DNA of 64,000 nt from positions 124,001 through 188,000 of the forward strand of contig NZ_JAGSPI010000011.1 in the NCBI RefSeq assembly GCF_020381325.1, given 5' to 3'. The notes beneath the pieces are model-generated. The model made no database searches. It was not told the origin of the DNA and saw only the letters and a list, made by a program, of their open reading frames with translations. This DNA comes from Providencia vermicola. GTDB lineage: Bacteria > Pseudomonadota > Gammaproteobacteria > Enterobacterales > Enterobacteriaceae. A program made the position numbers and the translations under genes. Shown here piece by piece: positions 56,808 through 64,000 of the stretch; the stretch's first letter is position 1, and each line of letters starts with the position of its first letter.

Positions 56808-56816
56808 TGTGGATAA
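56808..56816 (-). promoter_or_regulatory. DnaA box 2
   Basis: TGTGGATAA is the perfect strong DnaA box TTATCCACA on the minus strand. Confidence 0.75.
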
Positions 56817-56872
56817 CTCTGTGCAATAAGTTATTTCAAATTGGCATATAGATGGGTAGCAACTCAACAGGC

Positions 56873-56881
56873 TGTGGATAA
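56873..56881 (-). promoter_or_regulatory. DnaA box 3
   Basis: This second perfect TTATCCACA has the same orientation, 65 bp from box 2. Confidence 0.75.
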
Positions 56882-57281
56882 CTTTTTGATGCTGAATTGT
56901 AAAGAAAAATGCTGATTTTACGTTAACTAATCGAAAAAAGTTGCAAAAAAACCAGGTTAAAATGAAAATTTGCCTGAGTTAAATAAAAAACACATTTTTG
57001 TTTATTATTTAAACTTTTATCTTAAGAACATAAAAGCCTTTAGAATGCCCTATTGCTAAGGGGTGGCTATTCTATGGTGACCCGAAGTTGAATGCAAGCA
57101 AAAATCCAAATTAGATCCAAGAAAGATCGGCAAAGGAGCGTGGATCCTAGCTTAGCAAGGGTACCAACAATAAAATTACGTACAAAAAACCGTTAGATGA
57201 AATTAGTAATTTCACTTAGTACTAAAATATTATTTGGATTGAAATTATAAAGAAAAAATTGAGATGATATAAATAAGAGAT

Positions 57282-57357
<76 letters not shown>

Positions 57358-57399
57358 ATTTGGTGGGTACTGCAATTTTACTAAAACACTAAGAAAGTT

Positions 57400-57475
<76 letters not shown>

Positions 57476-57515
57476 ATCACGAAAATAGTGCTTTAGCTAA
57501 AACATCAAGAAAGCT

Positions 57516-57591
<76 letters not shown>

Positions 57592-57655
57592 ATACCATTT
57601 CTGGATGTTTTCCGCGCCGATATTATGACAAAAACTTCATCGGTACGGGGAGCGC

Positions 57656-57683
57656 ATTATACGAAAAATTCAGAGACTAGCAA
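57656..57683 (-). promoter_or_regulatory. Promoter of the tRNA-Gly operon
   Basis: On the minus strand TTGCTA, 16 bp, TATAAT, then the GC-rich discriminator GCGCTCCCCG typical of stringently controlled stable-RNA promoters. The upstream sequence is A/T-rich, as for UP elements. Confidence 0.7.
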
Positions 57684-57838
57684 GCCTTTGCACTCAAAAT
57701 TTTTATTTTTTTGTTCGTTTGCCGACAAAATAGTCACAATGGTGATTTTATCAACACACGTTGTAAAAACCTGATTTCAATACATTAACATTGGTAACTT
57801 TTAAACTTTAGATGGGTTATACAATAGCAATTAACGGC

Positions 57839-58240
57839 TTACTTTACCCAATCCTCCAATCTTAGGCCATCAACTCTCTCAAACTCTCTGGTATTATTTG
57901 TCACTACAATCAAACCTTTACTTCTTGCATGTGCAGCAATATGCAAGTCATTTTCACCAATTCTCCGACCTTGCCTTTCAAGAGATGCTCTTATATCACC
58001 ATAATGAAAAGCAGCTAAATCATCGTAAGGTAAAACCATTAACCGAGAAACAAAATCACTCACTACCGAAAGATTTTTGGCGGGATTCATACTTTTTTCC
58101 GCCCCAAAAACAAGTTCAGCTAACGTTATACTTGATATCGCTAGCTGGCTTGCGTACTGATTAAACTTAGGTAATAAGGATTCTGGACGGCGCTTTATCG
58201 TAAAAATAACAATATTTGTATCGAGTAAATATTTAATCAT
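57839..58240 (-). CDS. vapC: VapC-family PIN-domain toxin
   Basis: This 133-residue PIN-domain RNase toxin has the metal-binding acidic set in LLDTNIVIFTIKRR (D), AELVFGAEKS (E) and GENDLHIAAHARSKG (D), and the C-terminal VTNNTREFERVDGLRLEDW typical of Shigella/Salmonella MvpA/VapC, which cleave initiator tRNA-fMet. The ATG at 58240 overlaps the vapB stop by 8 bases; the longer frame lies inside vapB. The target here is not known. Confidence 0.9.
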   Translation of the reverse strand: MIKYLLDTNIVIFTIKRRPESLLPKFNQYASQLAISSITLAELVFGAEKSMNPAKNLSVVSDFVSRLMVLPYDDLAAFHYGDIRASLERQGRRIGENDLHIAAHARSKGLIVVTNNTREFERVDGLRLEDWVK

Positions 58241-58475
58241 CAAACGATTCTCTTTGTGTTGGAACCTGCTCTGCTCGTGATGATAAGAAGTCATCGGTTA
58301 TTGCAGGTTCAGACAAAAAGAAGCTATCCCATGAATTTTGAACGGGTGTAATTATTCGTTCTTTGCCTTTCGCTCTAACAATGACATCCTTCACATCATC
58401 AGGAAAACGTAATTCAGCGGGTAAGCGAACATTTTGGGTACGATTACTCATAAAAACTTTACCATGCTGGATCAT
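58233..58475 (-). CDS. vapB: VapB antitoxin
   Basis: This 80-residue antitoxin has an N-terminal AbrB/SpoVT-like DNA-binding fold (MSNRTQNVRLPAELRFPDDV) and a C-terminal toxin-binding tail with NSWDSFF and RESFDD. The ATG at 58475 has a perfect AGGAGG 5 bases upstream. It is first in the operon, and its stop overlaps vapC, giving translational coupling. Confidence 0.88.
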   Translation of the reverse strand: MIQHGKVFMSNRTQNVRLPAELRFPDDVKDVIVRAKGKERIITPVQNSWDSFFLSEPAITDDFLSSRAEQVPTQRESFDD

Positions 58476-58497
58476 ATGAGCCTCCTCAACCAATGCA

Positions 58498-58536
58498 ATA
58501 TAGCATAAGTATATAGCAGTCTTGTTATTGTTGCAA
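58498..58536 (-). promoter_or_regulatory. vapBC promoter and operator repeats
   Basis: On the minus strand TTGCAA (58531-58536), 17 bp, TATACT (58508-58513). Two direct repeats ATATAGC (58498-58504, 58511-58517 on the plus strand) overlap the -10, a likely VapB/VapBC operator. Confidence 0.6.
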
Positions 58537-58573
58537 TATTGAGCAAAAAAGGTAAATCCTCAATTTTTTATAT

Positions 58574-58597
58574 TAAAAAAACCGCCTCAAGGGCGGT
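58574..58597 (-). terminator. Terminator of orn
   Basis: ACCGCC/GGCGGT with a 5-base loop, followed on the minus strand by seven T; 20 bp after the orn stop. Confidence 0.85.
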
Positions 58598-58616
58598 ATC
58601 TTCATTAGTTCAACAT

Positions 58617-59162
58617 TTATTCTTTGATAAATGTTTCTCGATAATAAGCTAGCTCAGCGACGGATTCGCGAATATCATCAAGCGCTTGGTGGGTATTTTT
58701 CTTCGAAAAACCCGTTAAAATTTCAGGCTTCCAACGACGAGCAAGTTCTTTCAATGTGCTCACATCTAAATAACGATAATGAAAATAACTTTCTAATTCA
58801 GGCATATAATTAAATAAGAAGCGTCTATCTTGCCCAACGCTATTACCACAAATTGGCGATACACCTTTAGGTACCCATTTCTCAAGGAACTCAATCGTAG
58901 CTAACTCTGCTTCACGTTCGCTTACTGTGCTTTTACGCACACGTTCAACTAAACCGCTTCCTGTATGCGTATTCACATTCCATTCGTCCATCAGAGCCAG
59001 TTGCTCATCCGTCTGATGAACTGCAATCACAGGGCCTTCTGCTAAAATATTAAGATGGCTATCTGTTACAATGGTCGCAATTTCAATAATGCGATCACGA
59101 ACGGGATCGAGGCCAGTCATTTCTAAATCGATCCAAATTAAATTATTCTCATTCTTTTGCAT
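58617..59162 (-). CDS. orn: Oligoribonuclease
   Basis: Orn degrades 2-5-mer RNAs, including pGpG, to nucleotides. The 181-residue DEDDh exonuclease from the ATG at 59162 has D12 and E14 in [13 protein letters not shown], the [12 protein letters not shown] block with the third acidic residue, and [12 protein letters not shown] with the His and last Asp. The length matches E. coli. It is divergent from rsgA. Confidence 0.97.
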   Translation of the reverse strand: MQKNENNLIWIDLEMTGLDPVRDRIIEIATIVTDSHLNILAEGPVIAVHQTDEQLALMDEWNVNTHTGSGLVERVRKSTVSEREAELATIEFLEKWVPKGVSPICGNSVGQDRRFLFNYMPELESYFHYRYLDVSTLKELARRWKPEILTGFSKKNTHQALDDIRESVAELAYYRETFIKE

Positions 59163-59266
59163 GATATACCCTAACTGCATTCTGTGAAGTTAAGGTATGA
59201 TAGCACTCTTCATGCCTTAATGCGTGAGTGATATTCCAACGACAGCCAATAGCGAAGAGAGGACAG

Positions 59267-60319
59267 GTGGCTAAACAGAAACTTTCGAAAGGCCAACAGC
59301 GCCGAGTTCAAGAAAATCATCAAAAAAGACTGAAAAAACAAAAAACAGTTGAAATCGATGATAGCCAATTAGGTGAAGCACAAGAAGGCTTAGTCATCAG
59401 CCGCTTTGGGCAACATGCTGATATTGAAGCGAACGACGGCACCATTCAACGCTGTAATTTGCGCAGAACTATTTCATCCCTCGTCACAGGGGATAACGTG
59501 GTGTGGCGCCCTGCGTTGAATACACAAACTGAGATCAAGGTTAATGGCATTGTCGAAGCTGTTCATGAGCGCCACTCTGTACTTACTCGCCCTGATTATT
59601 ACGATGGTTTGAAACCAATCGCTGCAAACATCGACCAAATTGTCGTCGTTTCTGCAATTTTGCCAGAACTTTCGCTCAATATTATCGACCGCTATCTTGT
59701 TGCCTGTGAAACAATTGGCATTCAACCGATTATCGTCCTTAACAAAGTTGACCTACTTGATGACGAAAACCGAGAGTGGGTGAGCGACTTGATGACAATT
59801 TACAGCGAAATTGGCTACCAAGTATTAGAAGTCTCCAGCCATACTAATGAAGGAATGGAAGCGCTTACTAACGCGCTAGCAGGGAAAGTTTCAGTATTCG
59901 TGGGTCAATCAGGTGTCGGTAAGTCCAGCCTACTCAATACATTGCTACCACATAACGAAGAAACCATTTTAGTTAACGATGTTTCAGATAACTCCGGTCT
60001 GGGGCAACATACCACAACGACTGCCCGCTTATACCACTTCCCACTCGGTGGCGATGTGATTGACTCCCCTGGTGTTCGTGAATTTGGTTTGTGGCATTTA
60101 ACCACGGAACAAGTGACGAAAGGATTTGTCGAATTTAAAGATTACCTTGGCGGTTGTAAATTCCGTGACTGTAAACATTTAGATGACCCAGGTTGTTTGT
60201 TACGTGAAGCCGTAGAAACAAACAAAATTGCAGAATCGCGCTTTGAAAATTACCATCGCATCTTAGAAAGCATGGAACAAGTGAAGCCGCGCGGCAATTT
60301 CACTGGAAAAGAGAAATAA
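59267..60319 (+). CDS. rsgA: Ribosome small-subunit-dependent GTPase RsgA
   Basis: RsgA checks the decoding centre late in 30S assembly. The GTG at 59267 with GAGAGGA upstream gives [12 protein letters not shown] and 350 residues, the E. coli length. It has an N-terminal OB fold, a circularly permuted GTPase with G4 NKVD before G1 [12 protein letters not shown] and G3 DSPGVREFG, and a zinc knuckle [14 protein letters not shown]. Confidence 0.96.
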   Translation: MAKQKLSKGQQRRVQENHQKRLKKQKTVEIDDSQLGEAQEGLVISRFGQHADIEANDGTIQRCNLRRTISSLVTGDNVVWRPALNTQTEIKVNGIVEAVHERHSVLTRPDYYDGLKPIAANIDQIVVVSAILPELSLNIIDRYLVACETIGIQPIIVLNKVDLLDDENREWVSDLMTIYSEIGYQVLEVSSHTNEGMEALTNALAGKVSVFVGQSGVGKSSLLNTLLPHNEETILVNDVSDNSGLGQHTTTTARLYHFPLGGDVIDSPGVREFGLWHLTTEQVTKGFVEFKDYLGGCKFRDCKHLDDPGCLLREAVETNKIAESRFENYHRILESMEQVKPRGNFTGKEK

Positions 60320-60501
60320 AGTTAGTAAGTACTTACGATTTTATTGCTCAATTCTTTGCTCTAATTGACGCTAATTTGCGCTAAATAGTTCAAGCTATCG
60401 CTGGGTAATAACCCCCTAACACGATAGTTTGAAATACAACGAGTAAACTGTGTACAATGGCGGCCTTTTCGCTAACATACCTTTAAAAATCAGAGGTTAA
60501 C

Positions 60502-61398
60502 GTGCTAGACAAAATTAAAATTCGCTTGCAATATATGCTTCCAAAACAATGCCTTACTGAATTTGCAGGCTGGTTTGCAAGTCGCAACGCTGGGTTTATG
60601 ACGCAATGGGCAATTAAACTATTTGCTAAAGCCTATAAAGTGAATATGAATGAAGCGCAAAAAAGCGAACTCACCGCATACGCAACCTTTAATGACTTCT
60701 TTATTCGTCTACTCAAAGAAGACGCCCGCCCAATTGTTGAAAAAGACAACCAACTGGCACAGCCAGCTGACGGCGCAGTGAGCCAATTAGGTTCTATCAA
60801 TGATGACCAAATTTTCCAAGCAAAAGGCCATAACTATACCGTTGAAGCCTTACTGGCAGGTCAATACCAATTAGCAGAGCGTTTTCGTGGTGGTGAGTTC
60901 ATTACCACTTATCTTTCGCCAAGTGACTATCATCGCGTCCACATGCCTTGCGATGGCTTACTTAAAGAGATGATTTATGTTCCAGGTGATTTATTCTCTG
61001 TAAATCCATTGACGGCACAAAACGTCCCAAACCTGTTTGCCCGTAATGAGCGCTTAATTTGTGTCTTTGATACCCCTGTTGGTCTGATGGTACAAATTTT
61101 AGTCGGTGCCACTATTGTGGGTAGCATTGAAACGGTTTGGAGTGGCTGTGTAAATACCTGTCGTGAAGGCGTAATCAAACGTTGGGTTTACCCTGAATTA
61201 AATTCTGAAGGTGCTGTTTTCCTGAAAAAAGGGGAAGAAATGGGCCTGTTTAAGTTAGGTTCTACCGTCATTAACTTGTTTGAACCAAACAAAGTGACCT
61301 TTAATTCATCACTCATCCCAGGCTATGCAACACGCATGGGTGAATTACTCGCCGAGACGGTTTCGGTTGAGACTCATAACGAATCTGTCGGCGTTTAA
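60502..61398 (+). CDS. psd: Phosphatidylserine decarboxylase proenzyme
   Basis: Psd makes phosphatidylethanolamine at the inner membrane. The 298-residue proenzyme has the catalytic triad D90 (PADGAVSQ), H147 (DYHRVHMP) and S254 in [10 protein letters not shown], where self-cleavage creates the pyruvoyl group. GTG start with AGAGG upstream. The C-terminal tail is shorter than in E. coli (322 residues). It precedes mscM by 33 bp, as in E. coli. Confidence 0.97.
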   Translation: MLDKIKIRLQYMLPKQCLTEFAGWFASRNAGFMTQWAIKLFAKAYKVNMNEAQKSELTAYATFNDFFIRLLKEDARPIVEKDNQLAQPADGAVSQLGSINDDQIFQAKGHNYTVEALLAGQYQLAERFRGGEFITTYLSPSDYHRVHMPCDGLLKEMIYVPGDLFSVNPLTAQNVPNLFARNERLICVFDTPVGLMVQILVGATIVGSIETVWSGCVNTCREGVIKRWVYPELNSEGAVFLKKGEEMGLFKLGSTVINLFEPNKVTFNSSLIPGYATRMGELLAETVSVETHNESVGV

Positions 61399-61431
61399 TT
61401 TACGGTTATGTCCTTGAAGGAGCTCCTCACT

Positions 61432-64000
61432 GTGCGTTTGATTATCAGTTTTGTACTTAGCTTGTTAATCGCTTTTTCTTCTGTTGCGGCGCCCATAGCA
61501 TCGCAGGATGAAGCACAGATTAAGCAGGAGCTCAAACAACTTGAATCGAGTACCAATCCAAAAGACGCGGAAATTGCGCAAGCATTGCAAGGTGCGCTCA
61601 ATTGGATGAGCGAAACCCGCGATTCCGATGCCAAAGTAAAGTCTTACCAAGAAGCCATTGATAATTTCCCTAAAATTATCAAAGAAATACGCCAAAAATT
61701 ACTTAATGAAAACGATGAACCTGCTCCTATTCCTGTTGGAATTAGCTTAAGTGAACTTGAGCAACGTATTATCCAACTGAGTAGCCAATTACTGGATCAA
61801 AGTCGTTTAACGCAGCAGGAACAAGATAAAGGCCGTGAAATCAGTGAATCATTGAGCATTTTGCCTCAACAATTGTCTGAAGCAAGGCGCTTACTCACGG
61901 AAGCAACATCCCGCTTCCAATCGTTAAGTACTGCATCAACACCTTTAGCTGATGCCCAATATACCTTGGCTCAAGCCGAAGTAAGTGCTCGCAAATCTAC
62001 AGTAAACGAACTGGAAATGGCGCAGCTTTCCGCCAATAACCGCCAAGAAATTTCACGCCTGACGTTGGAGCTGTATAAAAAACGCTATCAACGTATGGAG
62101 CTTGAGCTACAAAACCTACGTGATTTCCAAAATACTCAGCGCCAACAAAAAGCAATTTTGGCGCTAGAACACACGGAAATGTTGGCTGCTCAAGGAGAGC
62201 TGACCCCCTTCTTAAAAGAAGAATTAGATATTAACCGCAAAATGTCTCAGGAGCTCACTCAGCAAGCTCAGCGTATGAGTGCGATTAATACCAGTCAAAC
62301 CGAGATGTCCACCAGCATTCGCGATGCACGCCAAGCGCTGACAACAATCCGTGAGCAAGCTCAGTGGATCAGCAGTTCAAGTACCCTTGGAGAAGCTCTA
62401 AGAACGCAATTATCTCGCTTGCCAGATATTCCCAAAAGCCAACAGCTAGACCGCGAAATGGCAGACTTACGCGTGCAGCGCTTAAATTACGAAGATGCCC
62501 TTGATAGATTAGGTAAAATTGATACCACCGAGCAAGAAACTGAACATGCCCTCAACCCAGCGCAAGTTCAAGTATATCAATCGCTGATCAAAACTCGCCG
62601 AGAGCTCCTGACCTCATTGATTTCAGGCCTTGATGCCGAAATGTTGGAACTCACTAAGCTCAATGTGGCGACAGGGCAGCTCACTGATGCGCTTAAAGAA
62701 GTCAAAGATGCCTCGAACCGCTATCTGTTCTGGGTGGCTGATGTCCCCCCTATTAATATTAAATATCCAGTCTTATTAGTTACTGATATTACACAGTTGC
62801 TATCACTGGATACGCTTTCCCAAGTCGCTGGTGCACTGAATGTGATGCTCACCACACAAGATACCTTTTTGTATCTTTTGGGTTCTATCATTTTAGTTAT
62901 CTTCAGCGTAAGTACACGCAAGCATTACCAAGCCTTTCTTGATCGCTCTAGTTTACGTATCGGTAAAGTGACGCAAGACCGCTTTTATTTGACTATCAGA
63001 ACTATCTTTTGGTCAATTATCGTGGCTCTGCCATTACCTATGATGTGGTCTGCGATTGGTTATGGGCTACAGAGCGCATGGCAATATCCGATGGCAGCCG
63101 CCATTGGCTATGGCGTCAGCGCAACCACGCCACTGTTGTGGCTATTTATGATCAGTGAAACGTTCTCTCGTCCAACAGGTTTATTTATTGCGCATTTTGG
63201 CTGGGATAAAGACGCGGTAAAACGGGCGATGCGTTATTACCGTATGGCGATATTTGTCATTGTTCCATTGGTGATGTCAATTATTACCTTCGAACACTAT
63301 AGCGACCGCGAGTTCGCTGCCAGTGTCGGCCGTTTCTGCTTTATTTTCCTCTGTATCGCTTTAAGCTTAATCACTAATAACTTACGCCGTTCTCAGATCC
63401 CACTCTATTTGGATAGGCACAGTTCAGGGGATAATGTTGTTAATAAAGGCCTATGGTGGATGATCTTACTTGCCCCAATTGTGGCGGCATTTTTCTCTAT
63501 CCTCGGCTATTTCTCCACATCACAAGCATTACTTGCTCGCTTAGAAACCTCTGTAGCGATTTGGTTTGTGATTTTAATTGTCTATCACACCATTCGCCGT
63601 TGGATGTCGATGCAGCGCCGTAAACTGGCCTTTGAACGTGCGAAACAGCGCCGTGCTGAAATCCTCGCACAACGAGCAAAAGGGGAAGACGACAACGCGC
63701 AATCAAGTGGCAGTAGCGAAGGGAATATTGATATCGAGGAACAGGTTATTGACCTTGATACTATTAGTACCCAATCTGTTGGACTAGTACGCTCAATTTT
63801 AACCATGATAGCCTTGGTTTCCTTAATTTGGCTGTGGTCTGAATTGCATACCGCGTTTTCTTTCCTTGAAAACATTCGCCTCTGGGATGTGACCTCCACT
63901 GTCAATGGTGTGGACACCGTACAGCCAATTACGATGGGCTCCATTTTTATTGCGATTTTAACGATTATTGTCACCGCACAGTTGGTGCGAAACCTGCCTG
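61432..64000 (+). CDS. mscM: Miniconductance mechanosensitive channel MscM, partial
   Basis: The GTG at 61432 with AAGGAG 9 bases upstream starts RLIISFVLSLLIAFSSVAAP, a signal peptide. The open frame runs off the end (856 codons visible). A long periplasmic coiled-coil region rich in Gln/Glu/Leu (about 25-460) is followed by multiple membrane segments from about residue 480. The order and motifs (YLFWVADV, LFIAHFGW, LLARLETSVAIW, LWDVTSTVNG) match E. coli MscM/YjeP. The channel-forming MscS domain lies beyond the window. Confidence 0.93.
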   Translation, partial: MRLIISFVLSLLIAFSSVAAPIASQDEAQIKQELKQLESSTNPKDAEIAQALQGALNWMSETRDSDAKVKSYQEAIDNFPKIIKEIRQKLLNENDEPAPIPVGISLSELEQRIIQLSSQLLDQSRLTQQEQDKGREISESLSILPQQLSEARRLLTEATSRFQSLSTASTPLADAQYTLAQAEVSARKSTVNELEMAQLSANNRQEISRLTLELYKKRYQRMELELQNLRDFQNTQRQQKAILALEHTEMLAAQGELTPFLKEELDINRKMSQELTQQAQRMSAINTSQTEMSTSIRDARQALTTIREQAQWISSSSTLGEALRTQLSRLPDIPKSQQLDREMADLRVQRLNYEDALDRLGKIDTTEQETEHALNPAQVQVYQSLIKTRRELLTSLISGLDAEMLELTKLNVATGQLTDALKEVKDASNRYLFWVADVPPINIKYPVLLVTDITQLLSLDTLSQVAGALNVMLTTQDTFLYLLGSIILVIFSVSTRKHYQAFLDRSSLRIGKVTQDRFYLTIRTIFWSIIVALPLPMMWSAIGYGLQSAWQYPMAAAIGYGVSATTPLLWLFMISETFSRPTGLFIAHFGWDKDAVKRAMRYYRMAIFVIVPLVMSIITFEHYSDREFAASVGRFCFIFLCIALSLITNNLRRSQIPLYLDRHSSGDNVVNKGLWWMILLAPIVAAFFSILGYFSTSQALLARLETSVAIWFVILIVYHTIRRWMSMQRRKLAFERAKQRRAEILAQRAKGEDDNAQSSGSSEGNIDIEEQVIDLDTISTQSVGLVRSILTMIALVSLIWLWSELHTAFSFLENIRLWDVTSTVNGVDTVQPITMGSIFIAILTIIVTAQLVRNLP

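Larger units (their letters stand above)
56599..57281. other. datA: Noncoding region with DnaA boxes: likely datA locus
   Basis: This 683 bp lies between queG and the tRNA-Gly operon and has no gene. It contains three 9-mers matching the DnaA box TTATNCACA, all on the minus strand (56643-56651, 56808-56816, 56873-56881), and a perfect IHF consensus at 56737-56749. The E. coli datA locus, which with IHF promotes DnaA-ATP hydrolysis, is at the same genomic context as I recall. The region to the right also has short palindromes (57199-57213, 57216-57225). Confidence 0.7.

Noticed and set aside
56820-56829. Possible fourth DnaA box TGTGCAATAA
   Set aside because: It has an extra base relative to TGTGNATAA and would be a poor match.
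60325-60336. GTAAGTACTTAC palindrome after rsgA
   Set aside because: Too short and AT-rich to call a terminator with confidence.
61395-61695. Two minus-strand ORFs of 76-79 codons
   Set aside because: They are shadows of the mscM coding frame, which has a signal peptide and clear homology.
63497-63974. Minus-strand ORFs of 69 and 129 codons
   Set aside because: They overlap the continuous mscM frame and have low-complexity Ser/Arg composition.

Overview
This window looks like core chromosome of an AT-rich member of the Enterobacterales, most likely Morganellaceae and Providencia-like. The proteins I could compare from memory (FtsH, RlmE, GreA, Ppa, ArgR, NsrR, HflX, Orn, RsgA) are close to their E. 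coli counterparts and often have the same length. The taxon is inferred from overall resemblance and base composition; nothing in the window proves it. There is no rRNA, CRISPR array, intact insertion sequence or prophage.

Layout: (1) 1-11.6 kb is the glmM-folP-ftsH-rlmE / yhbY / greA / dacB / obgE-rpmA-rplU / ispB / nlp block (cell wall, folate, membrane proteolysis, ribosome assembly, quinone precursor). It ends in a small accessory patch with two paralogous Mu-type DNA-binding genes facing the Ner-like gene nlp across 514 bp of AT-rich DNA. (2) 11.7-17.8 kb holds a divergent LysR / amino-acid permease-cystathionine beta-lyase unit, mdh, argR and a small DUF6122-type membrane protein. (3) 17.9-38.2 kb is mpl, fbp, ppa, ytfP-tamB-tamA, msrA, ytfL, ytfK, ytfJ, cysQ and fklB, in the order of the E. 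coli 95-96 min region read backwards. Between ytfJ and cysQ sit qseBC-ygiW, a NudK-like NUDIX gene and a cupin-mqo pair. Two tandem ERIC-type repeats lie between msrA and ytfL. (4) 38.4-55.1 kb carries ytfB, rpsF-priB-rpsR-rplI, rlmB, rnr, nsrR, purA and the hfq superoperon (tsaE-amiB-mutL-miaA-hfq-hflX-hflK-hflC). (5) 55.4-64 kb has queG, a 683-bp noncoding stretch with three DnaA boxes and a consensus IHF site (a likely datA locus), three identical tRNA-Gly(GCC) genes, a vapBC toxin-antitoxin pair, orn, rsgA, psd and the start of mscM, which runs off the window.

Functional links: Mdh and Mqo give two routes from malate to oxaloacetate. FtsH and its modulators HflK/HflC are both present. Rnr, Orn, Hfq, MiaA, RlmE, RlmB, QueG and TsaE cover RNA processing and modification. 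DacB, AmiB, Mpl and GlmM cover peptidoglycan. Predicted control points read from the sequence are an ARG box before argR, a QseB/PmrA-type box between qseB and ygiW, a PHO-box-like site between ytfK and ytfJ, a PurR-like site before purA, an S6:S18-type leader on rpsF, a stringent-type promoter on the tRNA-Gly operon, and operator repeats on vapBC.

Most of the window is ordinary conserved chromosome. The parts most worth a second look are the datA-like locus, the Mu c/ner-like patch at 10-11.6 kb, the tandem ERIC elements, the permease-MetC-LysR unit and the cupin-mqo pair.
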